Shown: positions 45,301 to 55,100 of the stretch, in pieces
How positions within the stretch are numbered: the first letter of the stretch is position 1
How the letters are laid out: every line of letters begins with the position of its first letter
Assembly (NCBI GenBank): GCA_021464415.1
Contig: CM038471.1
Coordinates: 36,925,234-36,989,233 of the forward strand
DNA length: 64,000 nt
Source of the DNA: Lonicera japonica
Lineage: Eukaryota > Streptophyta > Magnoliopsida > Dipsacales > Caprifoliaceae
Direction: 5' to 3'
Notes under the pieces: model-generated
Database searches by the model: none
Told to the model about the DNA's origin: nothing
The model's input: only the letters and a program-made list of their open reading frames with translations
Position numbers and translations under genes: made by a program

Positions 45301-47391
45301 ATTTTTCACTTTTAAAAAGTATCTTCAATCTCGGTCACAAAATTCTTTATCCTTATATATTTTTATAATTCAACGATCATTGTTCCTTATTATTTAGATT
45401 ATTTACTTAAAAATTTTAAGTGACAAGCAAAGAACAATTTTTATTTCTGATTCTTACACTAGGATCCTAAAATTCATTAAAGCGACATTATATTGCCTGC
45501 AATGTTGACTGACTGCCTCCATTATGTTATTGCTAACAAGTACCACTTTTTCTTTGATTTGGGTGCCAAAATAGATTTATTGTTTGTTAACCGGTCAAAA
45601 CGTTAAATGCCTTTAATTTATACATGCACCGAGCAAAATGCCTTATTTATTTAACAAAGATCAAAATACTGTTTTGCCTACATTCACATTCTCTTAATCG
45701 ATTCACAAAACACACAAAAATATGTCTCTTTAATCAATTTTACCTCCCTAAATTTAGAGTATACCATCCCTGACGAAAATGCCCTTATTTATTTAACCAA
45801 CATCCAAACACTACTTTTGATGTTGGCTAAATAAACAAGAGCATTTTGGTCATTTCAATTATAAATTAAAGACCTTTAACGTTTTGACCCGTCAACAAAC
45901 AGGTTCCATCCATTTTGACACCCAACCACTAAATAGAAAACCAAATGGGTAAGGTCTAAATACGAAAAACAAATGGGGCTAAAGTCTAAAACACCATTTG
46001 GTTTTCAATTTTCCAAATTATTCCCATAGGATCCTGACACGGTTTTTGTGATCCTTCTATAAAAGGATTCATTCTTTATGATAATCCCTTTATCTCAAAT
46101 TACGAGTTAAATTATTATTTATGGAATGTCCCAAACTAAGAATGTTGTTTAGTTTTCAGGAAATAAATCGATGTACCAAATTTCACCACAGTAAAAGTTT
46201 TAATTTTAGCTTATTATGTTGAAATTGCTGAACTCTTTAGGGGCATTTAACATTTACTCACAATGTCAAAAATTGGGGTTAGCACAGTGGTTTATGCCTA
46301 TGCTTCTGATCCTAGATCTGGAGTTAAGGATGTGGGTTCTAAAGCAGGATGATTCAAACACCCCTTCAATGGGAAGCAACATGGAAGAAGATAGGTTTCC
46401 TTTGGTCCACTCTAAGGCTAAAAAACACTTAAAGATATTACAGAAGCAATAAAAAATTAGTGAAGTTAATATTAGGTGTTTGAGTAAAGAGAGGAATATT
46501 AGATGAAGAAGAGCAGTGATTTTTGTAGAGAAAGATAAGAGAGCAGGGAAATTTTGTAGAAAGAGGAAAGTGAGAAGAAAATGTTCGTTGTTGGGAACTT
46601 GAGATGGCTGAGCCGTTGGATTGAGAGGATGGGATGCAATTTCACGCCTTGGGTTTTGAAGTTTCCAATCCCATCAAAATTCCCTCATTTGTTTTTTGGA
46701 TTTATAAAACATTATCTTCTTGAGGTTTAAAGTCATGGGTTTAAGCCCATGTTTAAGCATTACTTTGGTCAAAGCCCGTCTCTCTCGCTTTATGAATACA
46801 ATTACAGATCTAAAAAAAATAAATTAGTTGGATAGTAGGAGATGAATTTTGAGAAACTTACCCATCTGCTTGGTTTTTCAGTTCCATCCCAGCTAAATCT
46901 GCAACTTCTTTCAGTGCTTTCTTCCACTCTTTCACCTTTTCCATCAATTCCATCTTTTTCCCAACATCAATTTCAGCCTCATATTGCTTCACATACCCAG
47001 CAAATGCTCTACCAGTCCTCCCCTTTTGCTTCCGGATTTTGGATGGAGGCACATCATAGAAGACAGGTAGAACTACATGTCGTAAATCAGTCCTGCACTT
47101 GAGGATCATCACAAGTTCGTCCAGGCACCATGGAGAAGATGCATAGTCTTTGGAAAACACAATTATTGAAATCATCGACCCTTTGATTGCTTCATCTAAT
47201 TCAGGCTTAAGACTCTTTCCCTTCTCTATCTCGTCATCATCTCTGAATGTGTGAAATCCCGCTTGCACCAAAGCTTCATAGAGGTGATCGGTGAAGTTCT
47301 TTCGAGTGTCCTCACCTCTAAAGCTCAAGAAAACATCATAAGTGTATGCACGAGTGGAAGAAGAGGCTTCTTGCGCTCTCACAATAGCCAT
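39392..47391 (-). CDS. TNL2: TIR-NB-ARC-LRR resistance protein with C-JID domain
   Basis: Tandem paralogue of TNL1 with the same six exons: 47391-46862, 42860-41768, 41672-41253, 41130-40276, 40181-39584 and 39432-39392. Junctions are GT-AG, phases agree, and the product is 1178 residues. TIR: YDVFLSFRGEDTRKNF and SSPWCLDEL with Glu92. NB-ARC: GMGGIGKTT, VLLVLDDVD, GSRIIITTR, GLPLALQVIG, then MHQLVRDMGRKIV, again Gln at the third MHD position. LRRs in exons 3-4 (LRLLKLNYTHL, LVALDLRHSKLEEVW, LERLILKGC). C-JID in exon 5 (FIPGGEIPSCFSERKKG, YPFATKINNKTKDLTWVY). An in-frame ATG at 47454 would add 21 residues; I chose 47391 because it aligns with TNL1. Intron 1 is 4.0 kb, against 1.2 kb in TNL1, because of transposon insertions. 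Introns 2-5 are 94-151 bp. No disabling change is seen. Confidence 0.9.
43728..43900 (+). mobile_element. tRNA-derived SINE in TNL2 intron 1
   Basis: A clear A box (tggcctagtgg, 43734-43744) and B box (ggttcgagcct, 43777-43787) stand at pol III promoter spacing. The following 'gccagccatcactcatgg' and 'gggccaacat' are a non-tRNA body. It lies opposite in strand to the host gene. The 3' end is approximate. Confidence 0.7.
44255..45256. mobile_element. MULE-type long-TIR element in TNL2 intron 1, 9-bp TSD
   Basis: Ends are GGATAAATTGCAC and GTACAATTTACCC. The 9 bp TTGTTTTAA occur directly on both sides (44246-44254 and 45257-45265), the duplication length of Mutator-like elements. Arms carry 'caaagtgttact' / 'agtaacactttgc' and 'caatttgaggtaaa' type pairs, and a second nested pair of similar ends lies inside (about 44426-44520 and 44990-45085), so the element is internally duplicated. 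The end sequence is related to the Pack-MULE at 25697 but it carries no recognisable gene fragment. Length 1002 bp. Confidence 0.8.
45540..45975. mobile_element. Foldback element in TNL2 intron 1
   Basis: Arms at about 45540-45680 and 45800-45960 are inverted copies: 'ttgtttgttaaccggtcaaa' with 'acgttaaatgcctttaattta' against the reverse complement 'ctgtttgttgacgggtcaaa' with 'acgttaaaggtctttaattta'. A spacer of about 120 bp separates them. No coding sequence and no clear TSD. Confidence 0.65.
46270..46400 (+). mobile_element. SINE-like unit in TNL2 intron 1
   Basis: An A-box match 'ttagcacagtggttt' (46279-46293) is followed by a weaker B-box-like 'gggttctaaagcagg' (46333-46347). The ends are not defined. 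The 78-codon frame here (46216-46452) is a by-product. Confidence 0.4.
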
Positions 47392-48599
47392 TAATGGACA
47401 AAGCAAGCTATGTTCTAGCAGATGAATAATATTCTGTATATAAGCAATCCTCAAGACAAATGTATATGCATTAATTGTGAATAATCGGGAGAAATATATG
47501 CAAAACCAGAGTCAATGGAGTCTTCCATATATATTAAAGAAACACAAATGGTAATTTCGAAGGGCTGATGGAAACATATGAACTGCCGGGATTAAATTGG
47601 GTTTAATCAGCTAGCTTATATTAACAAATTAATATATATGGAGGGGACCAGTTTCTTTTTCCTTGAAAATTGAATATGCATGCCCATATTTTATTCAGTA
47701 TCTGTATGTATTTATGTAAGTATAATAAGGGATATATATATATATATATATATAAGATTGGGTGGTTGAGGTAAAAGACGCAAGGAAGGTGCACATAAGG
47801 AATAAAAGATGTTTTTTTAAAAGCTGAGATGAGAGATGTATGTAGGATAAATTAGACCGGCGCACTGGTTTCTCTTCATAATTCCAATCAAAGATGAGAG
47901 ATGCATATATGGTGCAGGCCAATAGGCCATAGTCCGGCCTGAAAGCAACAACCTCTAACTATATTATTTTTGTAGAGCAAATAAAATAAATTAATGAATG
48001 TCATTATCTAATGAAGATGTCATATACATGTACCATCCATAAAATAAATCCAATGAAATAATATTTAAGAAGTGATGATGTTGGCATGGAGGAAAGTTCA
48101 CAACCTTTTCTTGGCCGAGTGTGACACAACAACAACAGCAACAGTATTTATAATAGTAATAATAACAATAACAATAACGACAACATTAGACTCACAGACC
48201 ATATTTGTTAAATAAACTTTGGTTTATGAAAGTCAGTTTGGAATTTTGTTCTCATATGTCTTGTGCGATTCTTGCACCTTATCGTCTCTTCTTTTTTTAT
48301 TTCCTAAATTTTAAGAAAAACTCGGCGACTTTGATTATCCCGGTCAATCCTCGATGTTATTCACAATCAATCCTGTTATAGCGGACATCCTCGATCTGCA
48401 ACATAATCGCCTTAACTTATGCTTCATCCAAATATAATGTAAAATGAATGTTCGGTTATATGAATTTGGAAACCTCTTTTCTGATCCGAGTAGCATTTCT
48501 GATTAAATAAATGTGGAGAACAGAACTTTCAAGCCTCTCTATTTCCTAGTTCCACAAGCTGCAATATCTACACCTCCACTCAAACCAAAAATAACTTTG
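47392..48599 (-). promoter_or_regulatory. Upstream region of TNL2
   Basis: Similar in order to the TNL1 upstream region, including the tract 'ggcatggaggaaagttcacaac' (48083-48104), AAC/AAT repeats (about 48128-48180) and 'agtttggaattttgttctca' (48233-48252). The Pack-MULE seen upstream of TNL1 is absent, so this is its empty site. A TA microsatellite at 47732-47753 lies about 350 bp upstream of the ATG and might serve as a TATA region, but I cannot tell. Confidence 0.5.
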
Positions 48600-49200
48600 G
48601 ATCAGAGATTTAGAGAATGAGCACATCTTTAGTTGTCTACATCCCCAATTCATGTTGTTACTATTACAATGACCTTCTAGCACAACGAATGTTCCATTTT
48701 CGTATCTCTACAACCATTCAACACAATGAAATTGATGGACTTGGCTCCCCTCCATTACACCTTCAGTTCAATTTCGTCCAATGGGATTTAGTTGGAGGCT
48801 TAAATGGATGATTTTTTTTCACGAAACTTGGTAGACATGATCTTTGTAATCAGTGGACCATCTCCACAAAATTTCATCAAAAAATTCAAACCAAAAGTAG
48901 GTGTACTAAAATTTTAATGCATATAGTTCATTTTCGACCATTGAAATTTTAAAAGATCATTTCACCCACTTTCGATTTAAATTTTTTGATAAAATTTTGT
49001 GAAAATGATCCACTAATTACAAAGATCACGTTCACCAAGTTTCGTGAAAAAAAAATCATCCATTTAAGCCTCCAACTAAACCACATTGGACGAAATTAAA
49101 TGAAAGGTGTAATGAAGGAGAGCCAAGTCCAAAATTGAGTATTAACATGAGATGAGAGAAACTTAATTTGTCTCCTTTTGATTGTGTTGAAACAGCTACC
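48600..49200 (-). pseudogene. 3' end relic of a further TNL gene, split by a MITE
   Basis: 48665-48730 ('gcacaacgaatgttccattttcgtatctctac...') matches the intron 5 / exon 6 region of TNL1 (19960-20010) and TNL2. The match resumes after the MITE at 49132-49180 ('gagtattaacatgagatgagag' against 'aagtattaacatgatataag'). Upstream exons are not visible, because the assembly gap and retroelements follow. This implies that a fourth copy of the TNL unit existed at this edge. Confidence 0.55.
48735..49131. mobile_element. Long-hairpin MITE (arms ~198 bp, almost no loop)
   Basis: The left arm reads 'ggacttggctcccctccatt', 'gtccaatgggatttagttgg', 'aggcttaaatggatgatttt', 'gatctttgtaatcagtggac' and so on. 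The right arm is its reverse complement with few mismatches, ending 'gagccaagtcc' at 49131. The centre is near 48935. Bases at the insertion point agree with a short imperfect duplication (AAATTGA on both sides). It sits in the TNL 3' relic, whose continuity in TNL1 shows the empty site. A half copy lies at 5207. Confidence 0.8.
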
Positions 49201-49543
49201 TTACAATAACAAAATAGAAAATAGATATTCTTACCGGCTTAATTTACCGGACAGTAATGCATTCAGTATGAATAAACTGTAGATAAAATTGGTAACTGTA
49301 GCGTGCATTGCTTGTTTAGTTCGAGTTTTTGTTAATTTCTGGAATTTAGTAAATAAATTTGAATCCTGAGATCTAAAATAAAATTAATGAGGAATGAAAT
49401 TTCTAAAAATGTGTGTTCGTTTTGTACTTGACTGAGCTTCTAAATAAATTATGTACATTTGCTTTATTTACGTCTGAATAGTGGATCTATGTCATTTAAC
49501 CAATTTTGCAATTAATATTACCGGAGTAGCAAGATGGTGGATA
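49201..49543. other. Gene-free sequence up to the assembly gap
   Basis: No gene is visible. It does not match the pol sequence on the other side of the gap, so the gap probably joins unlike sequences. Confidence 0.5.
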
Positions 49544-49643
49544 NNNNNNNNNNNNNNNNNNNNNNNNNNNNNNNNNNNNNNNNNNNNNNNNNNNNNNNNN
49601 NNNNNNNNNNNNNNNNNNNNNNNNNNNNNNNNNNNNNNNNNNN
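49544..49643. other. Assembly gap (100 N)
   Basis: Exactly 100 N bases, the usual placeholder for a gap of unknown length. Order and distance across it are not certain. Confidence 0.99.
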
Positions 49644-50727
49644 AAAGCATTTGGCATCTCTGACATGCTTTGCAAAAGCGTTGTGCGTCCTTAAAGAGCG
49701 ACGGCCAATACAATCCACTTTGTAAAATCTTCGCGGTGGTCTTCTTTGCCGAGAAGTGTCCTCCGCAAGCCTCAGAATGACAGAAAGATAGAGCTCTCTC
49801 CACTTCTTCCTCTGGGATGCACCGTCTGATAATCTGATCCGCACAATACTTAAACAGGTACGGTTCATCCCAATAGAATCGACCCACTTCACTCAAAAAC
49901 CTTTTTCTATCTTGTGCGCCCCATGACTTTGGTATCTTGTCAGTTACAAGATAATTTACAATGTCTGCATACCATGGGAGCGTCGAGATTGCCAATAATT
50001 GTTCGTCTGGAAACGAATCTTGGATCGGACTTTCTTCAATGTTGTTCGTAAAAGTGAGTCGAGACAGATGATCGGCCACCACGTTCTCGACTCCCTTTTT
50101 GTCCTTGATGCTCAAATGAAACTCTTGCAATAGGAGTATCCACCTCAAAAGCCGCGGCTTGGCATCTTTCTTTGTGAATAGATACTTCAATGCCACGTGA
50201 TCCGTGAAAATCACAATTGGCGATCCTATCAAATAGGATCGAAACTTGTCTAGGGCGAAGACAATTGCTAGGAGCTCTTTCTCTGTCGTGGTGTAATTCA
50301 TTTGCGCATCATTCAAAGTTCTACTTGCATAGTATATCACACCCGGTTTCTTGTCTTTCCGTTGACCAAGAACCGCTCCCACCGCATAGTCACTTGCGTC
50401 GCACATAAGCTCGAATGACAAGCTCCAGTCCGGTGTCTGCATAATAGGCGCAATAGTAAGCATATGCTTCAGAGAGACAAAGGCTTCCTCGCACTTGGCA
50501 TCCCACTGAAAGGGTGCATCCCTGAGAAGTAGACTACACATCGGCTTGGAAATGGAACTGAAGTTCTTGATAAACCTCCTATAAAACCCGGCATGTCCTA
50601 GAAAGGATCGAACATCTTTGACATTCTTGCGTGTAGGAAGTTTAGCAATCAACTCAATTTTAGCTTTATCCACCTCGATTCCTTCTGCAGAAATGATATG
50701 CCCTAAAACAATTCCCTTGGTAACCAT
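49644..50727 (-). pseudogene. Athila-like pol fragment C (RT thumb, RNase H, integrase zinc finger)
   Basis: The minus strand from 50727 gives [30 protein letters not shown] (end of RT), then [18 protein letters not shown] and [21 protein letters not shown] (RNase H), DHLSRL, and then the integrase HHCC region ([24 protein letters not shown]) cut by the gap. It is open over about 360 codons. Upstream of MVTKG the homology stops at once (an in-frame stop precedes it), where the 3' region of element A begins. It may be the continuation of element B after a deletion, or a separate copy. Not expressed as an intact polyprotein. Confidence 0.85.
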
Positions 50728-50730
50728 AGA

Positions 50731-52133
50731 CTAAATCATCCAAGTTCTCAAATTTTTTGTAAGTGCCATGCATGTGTCCCCTCTAAGGAGGATCTTTTCG
50801 AAAGAGCTTTTATTGCATTTGAACATTATTTCTCTCTACACAAGATGAAAATCACTCTATGTGATACCAAAGACTAAATCAAGCCACAGCATTATGCATA
50901 TTCATAGGAAACTACAAGGCTCAAGAATCTAAATGAAGCAATGCCATAGAGATTATCATTGAACTACCTATCCAAATCAAGAATTTCATGCCAAAAACCA
51001 TCAATTCAAGGACAATTCTAAAAAAATTGATCATCAATTTTCGAACTTCGATAAAATGGTGAAATCGATCCTAGCATGGAGAAAATTAACATGAAAGAAG
51101 GCATGCTTGAAAATTTGAGATTTGAAAGTGCTCACCCCCCAACTTAAAGTTGGCATTGTCCTCAATGCTTTTGAAGACGACGAAAAAAATGGGCGAATTC
51201 TTGAAAAATTGCTTTCCAGTTTCTCCAAAAAGAAGCTAGGATCAATTTCAAAGCTACAATATATACAAAAATCTAAGAAATACGGGTTAGCATTAGTCCA
51301 ACATAACATGCAAAATTAACACTTAAGCCATCACAAGTAGTTATGTTTAGAAAATCCAATAACCCAAAAAGAATATAAAGCAAAAAAATAAAAAAATAAA
51401 ATAAATAAAATAAAAAAATGGAGTTTTCAAAGTTAGGAGGAGTGACCATGCTTCTTCTTGGACTTGGGGTTGGTAGAGGATGATGCCATTGGAGCTTGGG
51501 ACAAGTGGGTTTCGAAATTGGGGATCTATGGGGTCAAAATTCAAGATTTGGGTGGAAATTAATGGATGGGAGTGAAGGTTATGTGCTTGAGATGATAAGT
51601 GGGTAGAATAGAAGGCACAAATCAGAATTTTTGGTGAGGATTTCGAAAATGGAGGTGGGGTGAAGGGTTTGAATTTTTAGTGAGAGAAAGTGATGGGTTT
51701 GATGTTTTATGGGTAAAAATGGAGAAAGTGGTGAAGGATTAGAAGGATTTAGTAGGTGTATGGTCTTCAATGGAGGATTTGGTAGAGGTATTTTGGTGTT
51801 TGGGGTGATGAAGAAGGGGTTAATGGAGGATGGGAGAAGAGGAAGCTCGAAATGGGGAAGAAAGGGGCTAAAAAAAAAAAAAATTTTTTTTTTTTTTTTT
51901 GAGAAACAAGTCCCCTCTGATCGATCAGCCATCACCTCTGATCGATCAGAGGCACGGCAGAACACTCCCATTTTTTTTTTCAACTTTTCTGTTTTGCGTT
52001 TTGGTCCATTCTCCCTTGTTCCCTCAAGTTTGCAGCTTTTACAAAATGGTCCCTGAACTTTCCCGAAGTGTGACGATACTCCTAAAACTCCAGAAAATAA
52101 ACAAAAATTATATACAAACATGACCTACGCTTA
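50731..52133 (-). mobile_element. 3' untranslated region of element A, truncated
   Basis: Non-coding sequence downstream of the element A integrase stop. The stretch 'ccccccaacttaaagttggc' (51135-51154, an inverted pair) lies in the style of gypsy 3' regions. A low-complexity A/T tract is at 51870-51900, and one palindrome pair is at 51918-51948. The expected 3' LTR (on the plus strand ending 'cgcgtttatca') is absent: the sequence passes directly into pol fragment C near 50728. Frames such as 51579-52121 are chance frames across homopolymers. Confidence 0.6.
51918..51948. repeat. Pair of TGATCGATCA palindromes in element A 3' region
   Basis: TGATCGATCA occurs at 51918 and 51939, 21 bp apart. 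The second is embedded in the 18-bp palindrome CCTCTGATCGATCAGAGG; the first keeps CTC on its left but not GAG on its right. Confidence 0.9.
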
Positions 52134-55100
52134 TTAGGCGTAGGTCGGGTCGCTTAGAGGGGTGGACTCCTCTAGCGTTGGAATTTCCAAAAACGATTTC
52201 AATCTTTGCCCGTTAACTTTGAATTCGAAACCCGTTTTTGGATCAACCACTGTCACGGCCCCAAATGGAAATACATGCTTGACAATATAAGGGCCGGTCC
52301 AACAAGACTTTAATTTTCCGGGAAAAAGGTGGAGACGAGTATCATAAACAAGGACTTTTTGACCAAGTTTGAAATCTTTTCTCAAAATCGATTTATCATG
52401 AAATTTTTTCGCCCTTTCCTTGCTTAATTTTGAATTTTGATACGCATCCCTCCTCAATTCCTCCAATTCCTCTATTTGCAACATCCGGTTTTTACCGGAT
52501 TCCTCAAAACCACTATTCAACAATTTTATTGCCCAAAACGATTTATGTTCCAATTCAACGGGCAAGTGACAAGGCTTGCCATACACAATGCGATATGGCG
52601 ACATCCCGAGAGTTGTTTTGAAAGCGGTTCGGTAAGCCCAAAGAGCATCGTTTAGTCGCAATGACCAATCTTTGCGATTCGGATTTACCGTTTTTTCTAA
52701 GATTTGTTTTATCTCTCGGTTTGCAAGCTCTGCTTGCCCGTTTGTTTGTGGATGATAAGCGAGGGACACTTTATGGTTTACACCATATTTTTGCATTAAT
52801 GATTCAAAAGGTTTGTTGCAAAAATGTGAGCCTCCATCACTTATTATTGCCTTTGGGGTGCCAAATCTTGCAAGAATATTATCTTTTAAAAATCGGATCA
52901 CAACTTTGTGATCATTTGTTTTGCAAGCTAAGGCCTCCACCCATTTAGAAACATAATCAACCGCAAGAAGGATATAGAGATTACCAAAAGAAGATGGGAA
53001 CGGTCCCATGAAGTCAATGCCCCAACAATCGAAGATTTCAACCACGAGGATCGGGTTGAGAGGCATCATGCTTTTTCTTGTGATTCCTCCAAGCATTTGG
53101 CATCTCGGGCAAGCTTTGCAAAAGGCATGGGCATCCTTGAACATTGTTGGCCAATAAAGGCCACATTGTAAGATCTTGGCGGCCGTCTTCTTGGCCGAGA
53201 AGTGTCCACCACAAGCTTCATTATGGCAAAAGCTTAGAACTCTTTCGAACTCGTCATTGGGAATACATCGGCGAATGATTTGATCCGCCCCATACTTGAA
53301 CAAATACGGGTCATCCCAATAGAACCGGTTGACCTCGAACAAGAATTTTCTTCGATCTTGGGCATTCCAATGGCTTGGCAACTTTCCGGTGACAAGATAA
53401 TTCACAATATCGGCATACCATGGTGAAGAGGAGATTGTGAATAGTTGCTCATCCGGAAAAGAGTCTTTAATAGCATTCTCTTCAATGTGGTCGGTGAATG
53501 AAAGGCGAGATAAATGATCCGCCACCACATTTTCGACACCCTTCTTATCCTTTATGAAAAGATTGAATTCTTGTAGGAGAAGAATCCATCTTAGAAGCCT
53601 TGGCTTTGCATCTTTCTTTGTGAAGAGATACTTGAGGGCCGCATGATCGGTGAAAATGACAATAGGTGACCCTATGAGGTAAGACCGAAATTTGTCGAGG
53701 GCAAAGACAATAGCCAAGAGTTCTTTCTCGGTGGTGGTGTAGTTCATTTGAGCCTCATTAAGAGTTCGGCTTGCATAGTAAATGACTCCGGGCTTTTTGT
53801 CTTTTCTTTGACCGAGGACCGCCCCAACGGCATAGTCACTTGCGTCGCACATGAGTTCAAATGGCAAACTCCAATCGGGGGTTTGCATGATGGGTGCCGT
53901 AGTGAGCATGTGTTTGAGTTTTACAAAGGCTTCTTCACATTCCTTGGTCCATTCAAATGGGGCATCTTTCAACAGCAACTTGCACATGGGTTTAGCAATG
54001 GTGCTAAAATTTTGAATGAACCTTCGGTAGAATCCGGCATGCCCTAAGAATGAACGAACATCCTTGATTGACTTGGGGGTGGGGAGCTTTGAGATAAGCT
54101 CGATTTTCGCCTTGTCTACTTCAATGCCTTTGCCCGATATAACATGGCCCAATACAATTCCCTTTGTCACCATGAAGTGTCATTTCTCCCAATTGAGGAC
54201 GAGTTGCTTCTCGATACACCTTGCTAACACATGTTCAACATTGAGCAAACAATTATCGAACGACTTACCGTAAACGGTAAAATCGTCCATAAAAACTTCT
54301 AGAGTTTTCTCTACCATATCACTAAAAATGCTCAACATACATCTTTGAAAAGTGGCCGGTGCATTGCACAAACCAAAAGGCATTTTTCGATAAGCAAAAG
54401 TACCAAACGGACATGTGAAGGTTGTTTTTTCTTGGTCCTCAAGATCAATTTCAATTTGGTTGTACCCGGAAAATCCGTCTAAGAAAGAATAGAACTCATG
54501 ACCCGCTACTCTTTCAAGTGTTTGATCTAAAAACGGGAGTGGGAAATGGTCCTTTCTAGTGACTTCATTTAACTTACGGTAGTCTATGCACATTCGCCAC
54601 CCGGTGGTGACTCTTTGAGGTATTAACTCATCATTTTCATTCTTTACTACCGTAAGTCCGTATTTTTTAGGTACAACTTGGGTCGGACTCACCCATTTGC
54701 TATCCGAAATTGGATAGATGATCTTGGCATCAAGCAATTTCAACACCTCGGTTCTTACTACTTCTTGCATGTGAGGGTTTAACCGGCGTTGAAATTGTCT
54801 TGATGGCTTTGCACCTTCCTCCAAGTGAATTTTGTGAGTGCAAATCAATGGACTAATTCCTTGGAGGTCGGCTAACTTCCACCCAAAATCTTTTCGATAC
54901 TTACTTAGCATACTTACCAACCGTTCTTCTTGATCCTTTGAGAGTTCGGAGGAAATTACCACGGGGTAAGTTTCGAGAGTACCTAGGAAAGCGTACTTCA
55001 AATTGCTAGGAAGAGGCTTGAGTTCCATCTTTCCTTCAAGCTTTGGTGGCTCTTCTTGTGCATTTTCTTCATTCTTCAAGAGTTCTTCCTTGTTCCTATC

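Noticed and set aside
51579..52121. 180-codon minus-strand frame overlapping a 115-codon plus-strand frame
   Set aside because: It crosses long A/T homopolymers in the 3' region of a gypsy element, and its repeated DRSE residues are translations of the palindromes.
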